A stretch of 64,000 bases of DNA, taken from Rhodothermales bacterium (GTDB lineage Bacteria; Bacteroidota; Rhodothermia; Rhodothermales; VXPQ01). Location of the stretch: positions 248,001 through 312,000 of the forward strand of contig OX638295.1 of NCBI GenBank assembly GCA_951812345.1, written 5' to 3'. Positions 9,418 to 18,200 of the stretch are shown in pieces. How positions within the stretch are numbered: the stretch's first letter is position 1; each line of letters begins with the position of its first letter. The notes below the pieces were generated by a model. That model ran no database searches and was not told the DNA's origin. It saw nothing but the letters and a program-made list of their open reading frames with translations. The translations under genes were made by a program, and so were the position numbers.

Positions 9418-9735
9418 GCGTATTCCTGCAATGAGGCGCCTTGCGCGGATCGTACCGGGTACCGGTCAAGATAATATTCCTTAATACCCTGCGCCCGGAA
9501 AAGTACGGACTGCGGGCCGTGAAACGGGTTCCTTTCCGTGTAAACCGCCAGTGGAAGCGGACCGGTCCCGGGTCGTTCCAGGGCGTGTCAGGGTAGGGGC
9601 ATATTAAAAATTAGGCACAATATTTGCGGTAAAACATATCATAGAGTACATACGGGTTTGAGAGAGTTCATCGAGGTGGTGATATCCCCACCTGAAAAAC
9701 ACGTTTGAAGCGCCTTTTTGGCAGTACGCCCGATT
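9418..9735. other. Divergent intergenic region between ruvB and rpoN
   Basis: About 318 bp without a gene. The rpoN-proximal half becomes AT-rich and carries the sigma-54-type promoter described separately. A short inverted pair (GGTGGGGATATC-like, around 9674-9692) lies near the rpoN start. I see no other feature. Confidence 0.5.
9613..9627 (+). promoter_or_regulatory. Sigma-54 (RpoN) promoter upstream of rpoN
   Basis: The sequence AGGCAC, then five bases (AATAT), then TTGC matches the sigma-54 consensus TGGCAC-N5-TTGC at every position except the first. The invariant GG and GC are present with correct spacing. Predicted transcription would begin near 9638, about 100 bp before the rpoN start, implying positive autoregulation. 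Confidence 0.6.
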
Positions 9736-11202
9736 ATGCTGAATCTCCAGCAAACACAGCGGCTCCAGCAAAAGCTGTCTCCTCAGCAAATCCAGTATAT
9801 CCAGTTGCTGCAGTTGCCTACCCTTGCACTCGAACAGCGTATCGAGGCGGAACTGGAAGAGAATCCCTTGCTGGAAGACACCGCGACCGAGGCCGTGGAC
9901 GTCCTGGAGGATATTGCGGAGGAGCCTGTCGAGGCGGAAAGCGAGCGGGACCCCGACGAGGAGTACGACTGGGCCGAACTGCTCGACAATACCGAGGATA
10001 TGTACGGCTACAAGGCGCGCGTCGATTACAGCCAGGAAGAGGACCGGGAACTGCCCATTCCGGCTACCGGGACGCTGATCGAGCATCTTCGGGACCAGTT
10101 GACGCTGCAGGAGCTCACGGAAGAGGAGGAAATCATTGCCGAGCAGATTATCGGTTCGATCGACGAGGACGGTTACCTGCGCCGCCCCCTCGAATCCATC
10201 GTGGACGATCTTTCCTTCAATGCCGGGTTCACGCCCGATCTTTCGGACATCGAGGAAGTGCTGGAGCGCGTCCAGCACCTGGATCCGATAGGAATCGCCG
10301 CCCGCGATCTCCAGGAATGCCTGCTGGTGCAGCTTCGCGCCATGCCCCCCGCCGTAGCCGGCCGCGACGTAGCCATCCGCATGCTTGCGGAAACGTACAA
10401 GGCGTTCACCATGAAGCATTTCGATGCGATCCGGAAGAAGCTGCGCGTTACCGGCGAAGAGCTTCGGGAAGCGTTCGACCTGATCCGTCACCGGCTCGAT
10501 CCGAAACCCGGCGAGGGCCAGTTCTCCCCCCGGCAGAATTACATCACCCCGGATTTCACGGTGGAATCTGTCGACGACGAGTTCATCGTCACGCTCAACG
10601 GACGCAATGCGCCGCCGCTGCACATCTCGCGGCAGTACCGGCAGATGCTCCAGAATATGGTGGCCCGAAAGAAGGCATCCGGATCATCTTCCGTAGACGC
10701 CGCCACGCGCAAATTTCTCAAGAGCAAGTTCGAGTCGGCGCGCTGGTTTATCCAGTCCATCCACCAGCGCCGTCATACGATGACCCGGGTGATGCACGCC
10801 ATCGTCCGCCTGCAGGAGGATTTCTTCCGGTATGGGGAAGGGCATCTCAAGCCCATGATTCTGAACGATGTGGCGGAGATCATCGAGATGGATATCTCGA
10901 CCGTCAGCCGGGTGGTCAACGGCAAATACGTGCAGACCCGGTTCGGGGTGTACGAATTGAAATATTTCTTTTCCGAGGGAATCCGGGGCGCCGACGGCGA
11001 GGATGTGTCCAACAAGGAAATCAAGGCGATCCTCGAAGGGATCGTCGACGGGGAGGATAAGGCGAAACCCTTGTCCGATCAGCGCCTGGTGGGGTCTCTT
11101 GAAGAACGGGGGTTCCGGATTGCGCGCCGGACCGTCACGAAATACCGCGAGCAATTAGGCATACCCGCAGCGCGCCTGAGGAAGGAGATAGTGGTGGGGT
11201 GA
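9736..11202 (+). CDS. rpoN: RNA polymerase sigma-54 factor
   Basis: About 488 residues from the ATG at 9736; a TTG at 9718 would add six residues. Region I is Gln-rich (LNLQQTQRLQQKLSPQQIQYIQLLQLP, the activator-responsive part). It is followed by an acidic Region II (about 40-100), a core-binding domain and a C-terminal DNA-binding part with ARRTVTKYRE, the RpoN box that contacts the -24 element. The helix-turn-helix segment DISTVSRVVNGKYVQTRFGVYELKYFFSEG is also present. Sigma-54 needs AAA+ activators, none of which is visible here. The promoter just upstream is itself of sigma-54 type. Confidence 0.97.
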   Translation: MLNLQQTQRLQQKLSPQQIQYIQLLQLPTLALEQRIEAELEENPLLEDTATEAVDVLEDIAEEPVEAESERDPDEEYDWAELLDNTEDMYGYKARVDYSQEEDRELPIPATGTLIEHLRDQLTLQELTEEEEIIAEQIIGSIDEDGYLRRPLESIVDDLSFNAGFTPDLSDIEEVLERVQHLDPIGIAARDLQECLLVQLRAMPPAVAGRDVAIRMLAETYKAFTMKHFDAIRKKLRVTGEELREAFDLIRHRLDPKPGEGQFSPRQNYITPDFTVESVDDEFIVTLNGRNAPPLHISRQYRQMLQNMVARKKASGSSSVDAATRKFLKSKFESARWFIQSIHQRRHTMTRVMHAIVRLQEDFFRYGEGHLKPMILNDVAEIIEMDISTVSRVVNGKYVQTRFGVYELKYFFSEGIRGADGEDVSNKEIKAILEGIVDGEDKAKPLSDQRLVGSLEERGFRIARRTVTKYREQLGIPAARLRKEIVVG

Positions 11203-11290
11203 TGTGGTTGGGGAGATCGGGTGCAGGGGCCGCATCGAATATCCCCTCCTCCGGTCGCCCGCGTTTGGGCTTCGGGCCGGGCTTATCCAT
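11135..11290 (-). CDS. Small basic ORF with AT-hook-like start (doubtful)
   Basis: A 51-residue frame starting MDKPGPKPKRGRPEEG overlaps the stop of the DUF2335-type gene (ATGATGGATAA) and runs into the 3' end of rpoN on the opposite strand. KRGRP resembles an AT-hook. The rest is Pro-rich and its overlap with rpoN makes it likely to be spurious; it is listed only because its start is positioned as if translationally coupled. Confidence 0.2.
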   Translation of the reverse strand: MDKPGPKPKRGRPEEGIFDAAPAPDLPNHITPPLSPSSGALRVCLIARGIS

Positions 11291-11715
11291 CATTCGGACT
11301 GTCCGGGGGCGGAAAGAAAGGTATCTCCTTTTTGTTTCGTGTAAATCTGGAAATAATTGCAGGTAAGATGCTGACAAGGAAGAAGCCCAGGCTGTTCCAT
11401 TCCGCTCCTTGGCTGAACAGAAATGCCGTTATTCCCAAGCCCAACACGCTTAATGCAAAGTTGAATATCTGGCCGCGAGAAAACGCGCGAAAAAAAAATC
11501 CTGTTATTGAAATGCCGTTGTTTTTGTTCTTCTTCAGCCATAACGACAATCCTTTCCGCCAGCCCGGTATATACTTCCTCGTATCGTGCAAGCATCTCTG
11601 GTGGCGGAAGTGGCCCAGCGTGGACATGTCTTTCATGATGAAGAAGCAATTGGCAATCGTTCTCGCCTTGGGCCACTTCCTTGGACTGGTCGGTTCTCGC
11701 AGGCTTGTCAGACAT
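11283..11715 (-). pseudogene. DUF2335-type membrane protein, split by a frameshift
   Basis: Two overlapping minus-strand frames together give one DUF2335-like protein. The first (from ATG 11715) supplies HAGPLPPPEMLARYEEVYTG and LAERIVVMAEEEQKQRH, the typical N-terminal half. The second, one base out of frame, supplies RGQIFNFALSVLGLGITAFLF and a second hydrophobic segment, the typical two-helix membrane end. They switch at a run of nine A on the plus strand (11490-11498). Removing one base restores a single product of about 143 residues. It could be a real mutation, a sequencing or assembly error, or slippage. Family function is unknown. It starts 2 bp after the preceding small gene. Confidence 0.7.
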
Positions 11716-11717
11716 AG

Positions 11718-11966
11718 CTATGTCCCCGACTCGGCTTCATGGAAGTCCAGTACGGCTTGTTTGGCCTGGTCTTCCTTGATGTCCTCTTCTACTTGGGCAA
11801 GCACGTTCCGCCAGTCCTGGCCTATAGCCTCCCAGTCGCTGGCGAGATGCTCAGCGTCGCTTCTTATTACCAGGTGCTTTGCATATTCATATCCTTCTCC
11901 GCACATACTACCTATACCAGCCCAAAAACCGAGAAGATAATAGGCTCTCTTCGCTTCTGAATACAT
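11718..11966 (-). CDS. Hypothetical protein, 82 residues
   Basis: From the ATG at 11964-11966 the product reads MYSEAKRAYYLLGFWAGIG and ends with a charged helical tail (DWRNVLAQVEEDIKEDQAKQAVLDFHEAESGT). I do not recognise the family. The stop is 2 bp before the start of the DUF2335-type gene, so the two probably form one transcript. An upstream ATG would add 19 less convincing residues. A small palindrome lies upstream at 12026-12042. Confidence 0.5.
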   Translation of the reverse strand: MYSEAKRAYYLLGFWAGIGSMCGEGYEYAKHLVIRSDAEHLASDWEAIGQDWRNVLAQVEEDIKEDQAKQAVLDFHEAESGT

Positions 11967-12025
11967 GTGATTTCGTCCGGAAACGGCAAAGGTGGAGAAC
12001 CGAGGCATACATATAGTATACATAA

Positions 12026-12042
12026 TGCAACATATTGTTGCA
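12026..12042. promoter_or_regulatory. Palindromic site upstream of the 82-residue gene
   Basis: TGCAACA-TAT-TGTTGCA is a perfect 7-bp inverted repeat in a strongly AT-rich stretch (about 12005-12100) that also has several TATA-like tracts. It is a candidate operator or promoter element for the two minus-strand genes that follow. Confidence 0.4.
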
Positions 12043-12113
12043 ACCCGTCATATTTTTTATAAGTACTGTAAATATAGTATCTTATATAAATAAATGTCAA
12101 CGATCTGAGGCCC

Positions 12114-12269
12114 TCAAGCGATCGAATCGGCGTGCCATATCCGCTTCTGATCCATACCGCGTACGCTGGCGGCCATTTGTTTCTCTGTATCGAGCGACCG
12201 GATGTTGTGCTGGGCCTTCGGCATGCCGAGAGCCTCAAGAATTTCCCGTGCTTCTTCGATCTCAGGCAA
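12114..12269 (-). pseudogene. Truncated BsuBI/PstI-type restriction endonuclease N terminus
   Basis: Overlapping the methyltransferase stop, a minus-strand frame reads LPEIEEAREILEALGMPKAQ, then HNIRS. This resembles the start of BsuBI/PstI-family endonucleases (EEAREIL-ALGLP--Q--RS). After about 24 residues the similarity stops and the frame ends at 51 residues; the catalytic domain is missing. Another frame here ends RYGSEADMARRFDRLRASDR, possibly a second fragment, but I cannot place it. The position directly after the methyltransferase is where the cognate nuclease gene would be. Confidence 0.6.
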
Positions 12270-13890
12270 CGACAGCCTCCTTCAAGTCCGGTTGGGTAAC
12301 CAATTTCATAACCAGGCTGTTCAGATCCTTCATGGGATCGGCGAGATGCTTCGCACGCTGGCCAAGGGCGATGATCGTTCGGTGTGCGGGTAGCGGCATG
12401 GCGCGCAGTTCGGTGGCGCTCACCTGCGTATTGCCGTTGATCGTGCGAAACCAGGTATCGAGTAGTCGACTGTTGTAGAGCGCCGCCAGACCCCAGGCTT
12501 CATCCTCGGAGAGAGAACCGCCGGGGCGGTGAACGTAGTTGAGATGATTCTCGAATCCGACCTCGGGGATTGCGAACTTCTCTGCAATGTAGGGAGCTGC
12601 GGTCAACCTACGCGGTTCCTCCTTTGCGCTGAAGCGGCGCAGAAGCACGTAATTTCTGTTCGGCACGAGCAGCGTCCTGGCGCCGGTGCGCAGAATATAT
12701 TCCGGTTTGTGTCGGTCCAGGGGCCATGTGGTCTGCATGGCTCGTACATGGTTCATCCATAGCAGAGGCACATGACTCTCCGGCACATTGCCTTCCTTGC
12801 CGATGCGTTCCGTTGCCCGAAACGGCACCACGGGTCCTGTGGAGATGTTCAGGCCAAGGCTTCGGAGAGTGCTCGGCCAGGAATCCATCAGGGCCAGCGT
12901 CTCTTCGTCCTCGTCCCGGATCGGCAGACGCAGAATCTTGTCTGCGGAAGTCAGATCAAGTACTGTGTTCATCGCGACCTCGCGGCTGCTGGGCTCGCCG
13001 ATGTCACGGACCCCGCGACTCGATGAAACAATAAGCGGCGCATTATGCCCGCTCCGATGCCAGTGGTCCTGACGGATGCCGGAGACAATAACGTTTTCCT
13101 GCAATACCTCATCCCGGCTGAAGGCGTCTCGTCGCGATCCGAACACATGGACTTTTGTCAACCGGATCATGTCGAAGAATACCTGCCGGAACCGCCGGAA
13201 GTACGGGCCGGACGCAAAGCTTCGGGGCGTAATGAAGATGAAATCGCCATGCTCCCGCAGCAGTACGCTGCCGACCGCCATGAAGAGAGCGTAGATGTTC
13301 GGCTGGCCGTGTACCACCGTGGAAGCGGCCATTGCGCGCGGATCGGCTTTGCTGATCTTGAAATAAGGAGGATTCGAGATAACGATGTCGAAGTTTTCGA
13401 CCTCTGACCGAGAGGGAAAGAGTTGGCCGAGCGTACGCAACACCTCGGCGTGCGCCATGACGAAATCGGTTGCCTCGATCCGAATAGCAACCGTCACCCC
13501 ATAATTATGGCACCAGTCCGCAAGATAGTCGAGGACGGCCCGCAATGGCGCAATCAGGCTCTGATCGACTTCATGAGCGACCAGTTGTACGGTATCCGGT
13601 TTTGGATCGCGGGAGGCAAGCACCTCCAGAGCTGCACAGCAGAGAATGCCGGCGCCGGCGGCGGGATCGAGGATACGAAGCCTCGATCCGCCGGCTGTGA
13701 TTCTCGCCGCCATAAAATCAGCCACAGGGACCGGTGTGAGATAAAGGCCATGCGCTTTGCGGTGCTCGTCGGACTTGCTTTCGACGTACCAGGCGCCGAC
13801 GCGGTCGGCATAAACAGTGGGTCGTTCTCCTTGCCGGGGAGTCGGTATTGCGGGGCGACTTTCCTGGGGGGAAGACCGGGCCACTTGCAT
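12262..13890 (-). CDS. BsuBI/PstI-type N6-adenine DNA methyltransferase
   Basis: A 542-residue Eco57I-like (gamma-type) methyltransferase. Residues 26-60 (VYADRVGAWYVESKS, HRKAHGLYLTPVPVADFMA) match the N terminus of such modification enzymes. The SAM-binding motif LDPAAGAG is at 74-81 and the catalytic NPPY at 173-176. The C-terminal part (IPEVGFENHLNYVHRP, WGLAALYNSRLLDTWFRTINGNTQVSATELRAMPLP) looks like the target-recognition end. It would methylate adenine in a specific duplex site. Only a remnant of a restriction gene follows, so it is now probably an orphan methyltransferase. A repeated operator-like array lies upstream. Confidence 0.88.
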   Translation of the reverse strand: MQVARSSPQESRPAIPTPRQGERPTVYADRVGAWYVESKSDEHRKAHGLYLTPVPVADFMAARITAGGSRLRILDPAAGAGILCCAALEVLASRDPKPDTVQLVAHEVDQSLIAPLRAVLDYLADWCHNYGVTVAIRIEATDFVMAHAEVLRTLGQLFPSRSEVENFDIVISNPPYFKISKADPRAMAASTVVHGQPNIYALFMAVGSVLLREHGDFIFITPRSFASGPYFRRFRQVFFDMIRLTKVHVFGSRRDAFSRDEVLQENVIVSGIRQDHWHRSGHNAPLIVSSSRGVRDIGEPSSREVAMNTVLDLTSADKILRLPIRDEDEETLALMDSWPSTLRSLGLNISTGPVVPFRATERIGKEGNVPESHVPLLWMNHVRAMQTTWPLDRHKPEYILRTGARTLLVPNRNYVLLRRFSAKEEPRRLTAAPYIAEKFAIPEVGFENHLNYVHRPGGSLSEDEAWGLAALYNSRLLDTWFRTINGNTQVSATELRAMPLPAHRTIIALGQRAKHLADPMKDLNSLVMKLVTQPDLKEAVVA

Positions 13891-13921
13891 AACGATACAG
13901 GGGGATGAAGTACGCCTTGCA

Positions 13922-14005
13922 GATACCTTTTTGAGTAAAAACTCTCCTTAAAAGGAGAGAAATTGTGCTAAAAAGGTATAAAAACTACTCAAAAGGGATA
14001 AAAAC
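13922..14005. promoter_or_regulatory. Operator-like repeat array upstream of the methyltransferase
   Basis: Two tandem 20-bp units (13966-13985 and 13986-14005) agree at 17 of 20 positions, with core AAAAGG-ATAAAAAC. A third copy lies inverted at 13922-13941. Between them is a perfect 8-bp inverted repeat with a 2-nt spacer (CTCTCCTT at 13942-13949, AAGGAGAG at 13952-13959). Such arrays typically bind a repressor or controller protein that sets methyltransferase expression. Confidence 0.6.
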
Positions 14006-14477
14006 GGGTCGTTGGAGCAAGGCAAGTTTTGCCAACGCGCTGTCGCCGCACGGCGGTGAGGGCTACCTTTGCCTCGGACGAAGGGCTATGGATTCTGTGT
14101 GTTCGCCCGGACGATGAATCGTACCCGTTCGACGATACCGCGCAACCGTTCGTTTTCCTGTTCGAGGTTTTCGATCCGGGAATGCCCTTGCGCAGATTCG
14201 CGTTCGCCCCCTTTTTTCTTGCGGGTGAACATGGGTGTCCCTGCTTTAAGCAAAGGGTACTGCAACATACGGAGGGTCCACACCGTACGCAATGCCAAAA
14301 CGAGAGACAAACAGGGCTGCTACCAGAAGAGGGAACAACCGGATATTTGCATCCTAAAACCGATGTGCAAGGACTTGATTTTAGCGAGCTGCCCTGCGAA
14401 ATTACGAGCAACGCCGAAAGGGACACTGCACGTGGGCGGTCCGATTGGCCCGCCCCTGCGCAAAACGGACAAAAACG
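14006..14477. other. Gene-poor stretch in the island
   Basis: About 470 bp with only one doubtful small ORF (14086-14232, minus). No other coding frame shows recognisable features. It separates the methyltransferase operator array from the small gene pair at 14478. Confidence 0.4.
14086..14232 (-). CDS. Small coiled-coil ORF (doubtful)
   Basis: From the ATG at 14230-14232 a 48-residue frame reads MFTRKKKGGERESAQGHS, then RIENLEQENERLRGIVERVRF, a short leucine-zipper-like coiled coil after a basic start. It is not recognised as any family. The heptad pattern gives slight support for a real peptide, perhaps a DNA-binding dimer, but the length is short and nothing else supports it. Confidence 0.3.
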   Translation of the reverse strand: MFTRKKKGGERESAQGHSRIENLEQENERLRGIVERVRFIVRANTQNP

Positions 14478-14795
14478 ATGGCCAGGGAGTCAGAAACCCC
14501 GTTTTTCAGAATAACCGGCGCCCGCGCCGAACTGTTCAAGAATCAGTTTGCACTGCAGATTGTAGCGCATGAGGCTGATGGTGGTCGCGAGAAGGCCGAA
14601 ATGCTTATAACGGCGCACAGATATATCCTAACTATGGAGTTGGAAAGCGGCAAGTTCACGTATACAGTGAAAATAGGGGATTCGGACGCGATACCAGAGT
14701 CTTACGTGGACGTTGGACGCAATGTAGTTGAGCGGATACTTGGTAATAACGTACCAAGCATAAAACCGACGGCGGGCAATCTCGAATATGCATGA
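14478..14795 (+). CDS. Hypothetical protein, 105 residues
   Basis: The ATG at 14478 gives MARESETPFFRITGARAELF; an upstream in-frame ATG would add 11 residues. The product looks like a small alpha/beta protein (YILTMELESGKFTYTVKIGDSDAIPESYVDVGRNVVERILG) with no signal or membrane segment. I do not recognise it. Its stop overlaps the start of the next gene (ATGA at 14788-14795 region), which suggests translational coupling. The pair lies just beyond the 3' end of the NACHT-nuclease gene, on the opposite strand. Confidence 0.5.
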   Translation: MARESETPFFRITGARAELFKNQFALQIVAHEADGGREKAEMLITAHRYILTMELESGKFTYTVKIGDSDAIPESYVDVGRNVVERILGNNVPSIKPTAGNLEYA

Positions 14796-15054
14796 GTATA
14801 AAAAAATGTCATCCCCCGCAGAGTTCAGAAGTTCACTTGAGGAAAACCAAGTCCGGCTTGAGAGGGAAAGTTGGGAAAGGCACTCCAGTTTGGTTGGGAG
14901 GGTAAGTGCCTTGGAGGCGGACTTGAAGCATCGGGCTACAAAAGCAGAATTGGAAAACGCAAAAACGTGGGCCATTGTAACCATTGTTATGGGCAGCGTA
15001 GCAATTTTTGGTGCCCTCGCTTCTATTATTGAAATAATATCGCGGATACGCTGA
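14788..15054 (+). CDS. Small coiled-coil protein with one C-terminal membrane helix
   Basis: An 88-residue protein whose start overlaps the end of the previous gene. Residues 10-58 are highly charged and helical (EFRSSLEENQVRLERESWERH, ALEADLKHRATKAELENA), consistent with a coiled coil. Residues about 61-84 (WAIVTIVMGSVAIFGALASIIEII) form a single transmembrane helix, leaving a short basic tail. The layout is that of a tail-anchored inner-membrane protein. Family and function are unknown. Similar small coiled-coil/membrane proteins occur among phage and defence accessory genes, but that link is only an inference here. Confidence 0.5.
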   Translation: MHEYKKMSSPAEFRSSLEENQVRLERESWERHSSLVGRVSALEADLKHRATKAELENAKTWAIVTIVMGSVAIFGALASIIEIISRIR

Positions 15055-15217
15055 CCTGTCCATTAGAGGTGGGTTCGGGTTGATTGGGCAGATTTCGTCG
15101 GGAATTAAGCTGTAGGATTACGCCATATCATGCAGGAACCGGTGTGTCGCAAACACTACCCGAGGCGCGACGAACGCCATTGTGGAAAGCCGCCGTGCCG
15201 TACAGCCCCGGCGCAGG

Positions 15218-18200
15218 CTAGGGATCCGTAAGATCGAGCCCAAAGACCCCAAGCCGAACATCTCGTTTTTCTTGCTCAAGGGCCTGCGCTTTGCGGTTTA
15301 GCCATGCGACTGCCTCCGAAAAATTGAGGCGCTTCCCGGTTTTAGGACATATCCAGTATTTCTTTCTCCCATGGTACGTCAGTAACAGACAGCCGGCCTT
15401 GCAATTCTCATGGCGCAAATACTGCCCTACCAATTGATTGCGGAGCGCTTTGTCAAAATCGGTCAATGACCAGTCATTGTCTGCGATTTTCACTTCTATG
15501 ACCGCTTTCTGAGCGCTCCTGACGGCCAAGAGCCGGATATCTGTCTGTTTCTGGTCGGCGACCTCTTCTTCACGCGTCACTATGTAAGCACCATTCGCCT
15601 TATCGCGGATACGCCCGGCAAGCGTACGCTGCATTTCTGTTTCCTTCTTGATACTTCTGACCGTCGGCCGGTCCGTAAAATCGTCGTTGATGAAGTAGTC
15701 CTGAAGGTCTTCGAGACGATCCATCATGACTTTGAACAGGCCGTTTCGGTCTTGCGGCGGCATTTCAAGACTTTTCTCCAGTTTAGCCACATCTTCCGGT
15801 GCATATGGGGCAAACTCGGCATCGGTGGCTGTTCGTTGCTGAACACAAAATCGGATATAATCTGCATCGTCCTTGAACTCGTTTTCGTCCGCGAGAGCCA
15901 AGGCGATACGGCGGGCTTCCGGTCCAGGCGTGCCGAGCAATCTATCCAGCAAGAAGCTTCTGGCCCTTTGGGCATTATCCCTTGTATCTGGAGAGAATAC
16001 CCCTTCGTGACTCTGATCTTCTTTTGGTCGGATGAATATATAGGCGTGCCGGACAAGTTGTCCGAGAGTTTCGGCGTACCGCTCAGGATCTGCAATCTTG
16101 AAAACGACAATGTCGCGGCCCTCAAAAAAGTCGGCGAATATTCCGATCGCCCGTTCGCGAATGACCGGATCCTCGCTGTCCGCCAAGCTCCCAATCAGCA
16201 CCTGTGTTCCACGTTCTGCATCGAATCGGAATAAACCTTTGAGCCATATGAGCGCCAATGGGCCGGCCGGATCGGCTTCGTAGCGTTCGGCGCATTTCTG
16301 TGCAATTTCCCTCCGTTTCTCTCTATTTTCCTCTTCGATTGCGTCGTCCAGAATACTTAGTACAGATGTGATACGACGCACACCCCACTTTTCCTGTGAG
16401 GAGGCGTTTGCTTCCGACAGCAATGCATCCAGCAAGCGAGGCGCCAGAAGTTGCTTGAGGTTATCCGGCGCATTCGTCAGTTTGTGCAGAATCGGCGGGA
16501 GGCCGTTGCTATCGCTGGCGCTGAGTTCGGCACTCAGTTCGTCGCCGATAGATTCGTCCACTTTCTCGGAATGCGATTGCACGAGATCTGCAATGAAAGA
16601 GGGAAAGTTATTCAACTCGACGGTTGCGTAAACTGCTGCAGTACGAGCTTCATCGGGCGACAAGGAATCTGTCCATCCCGGCGTTGAAGCCTCAGCCAAG
16701 ACACACCAAAATCCACAGTGCCATTCCCAATTCCAAGGTATGCTGTTCCTTTTTTCAACCGGGCGTGTGGACCAAAGTACCGGCGGAGTAGCTGTACGCC
16801 AGAATTTCCGCATAGCCTGCTCGGCGCGGTCGGCGATGTCCCGGTTAAAGGCTTGCGTTATCGTCTCCTTGTTCCAAATATTGTATTTGGATCCCGGATC
16901 CGGCTCACACCACCATCGAAAAAGCCAGCGCACAGTATTTTCTCGTTTCTCCTCTGAAAAAGCGTCATCAGGGTTGGCAAGCAACTCGTTTCGCCATTTT
17001 GTCCATTGCTGAATATGCGATGCCTGATGGTTGTTCTGTACGCCTTGATTATTTGCAGATCCATGTGGCGAGTGCTCTTGCCTTTTTTCGTCTTGCTCCG
17101 GCATCGCCGTATTTTCTGCTAATATCTGTTCAAGGGCCGGATCATCCTTCAGCATGGAGTGGATAGTATCCAATGCCGAAGCATCTCGCCCACGTTCGCG
17201 CCAAATCTGCAACCAGGCGTGGAGTGCTACGCCGCGCCGTTTGGGCCGGCTTGGGTCCGCAATGGCTTTTTCCAGCCAAGGGCGGTCTGTCTCTTTTAAA
17301 CCATCGACAAGATTCCCATTCCACATCCTCTCATTATGCATATCCAGAAAACGGTTCCAGTCGTCTCGTTCTCGAGCAACTCTGTCCATAAAGGTCAGTT
17401 CGGCCCAGAAAGCATCTCTGCGTAGTTCCACATTATCTTCAAAGTGCGTTTTGAGATTTTCAAGAGGCTTACGCAAGTAGCTTTTGTTGGAACTGAACCG
17501 GGAAGCAATAACACAAGCTCGGATCAGGCCGTCGTCCGGGTGCCGATATGGTTCTTCGGATAATTGTCGATCACACAATCTTGCAAGTGCTTCTGCAAGA
17601 TAGTCGAACTTGCTGGAGGCAGGACGAAATGGCCGTATTGGTTCCCGTTCGCGCCAGATGAGGTCCACCATTTTGTCTCGGAAAGCAACGGCAGATTCCG
17701 ACCAGGAGTCAATGGTTGCTGCGATGTTATCTGATGTCCAGGCAAAGCCTCCTGTAATGGCCTTCGATTCGGGTCTCTGCTCCATAAGCGTCATCAACTC
17801 GTCCGCCGTGATGATCTTAGGGAACATATATTCTACGACCCGACGCACGATTTCATTAGGCCAGGATGACTCCTTGAGCAACATATTGTCTGCAATCTCG
17901 CGAACGGCATCGTCGAGACCGCAAGCGAGCATGGCTTGGATGGCAGTAATGCGATGGAAGGGATCCCAATCCGGATCAAGCGCGGCCTGATGAGCCAGAT
18001 CGGCACAGTCCATGATTGGCCCTTCGAGAATCATATCGAGTAGCAACCCGCGCACATCTTCGTTTGTCGGGCCATTGCCCCAACACTCACGTATTACAGA
18101 TGCGAGCCCTAGATCCGCGAACCTGGGAACTTCGGAAAATATCTCCCAGCCGAAGCCGCACCGACCTCCTTGGCCATATGTGGCAACAAACGCCCGTAGA

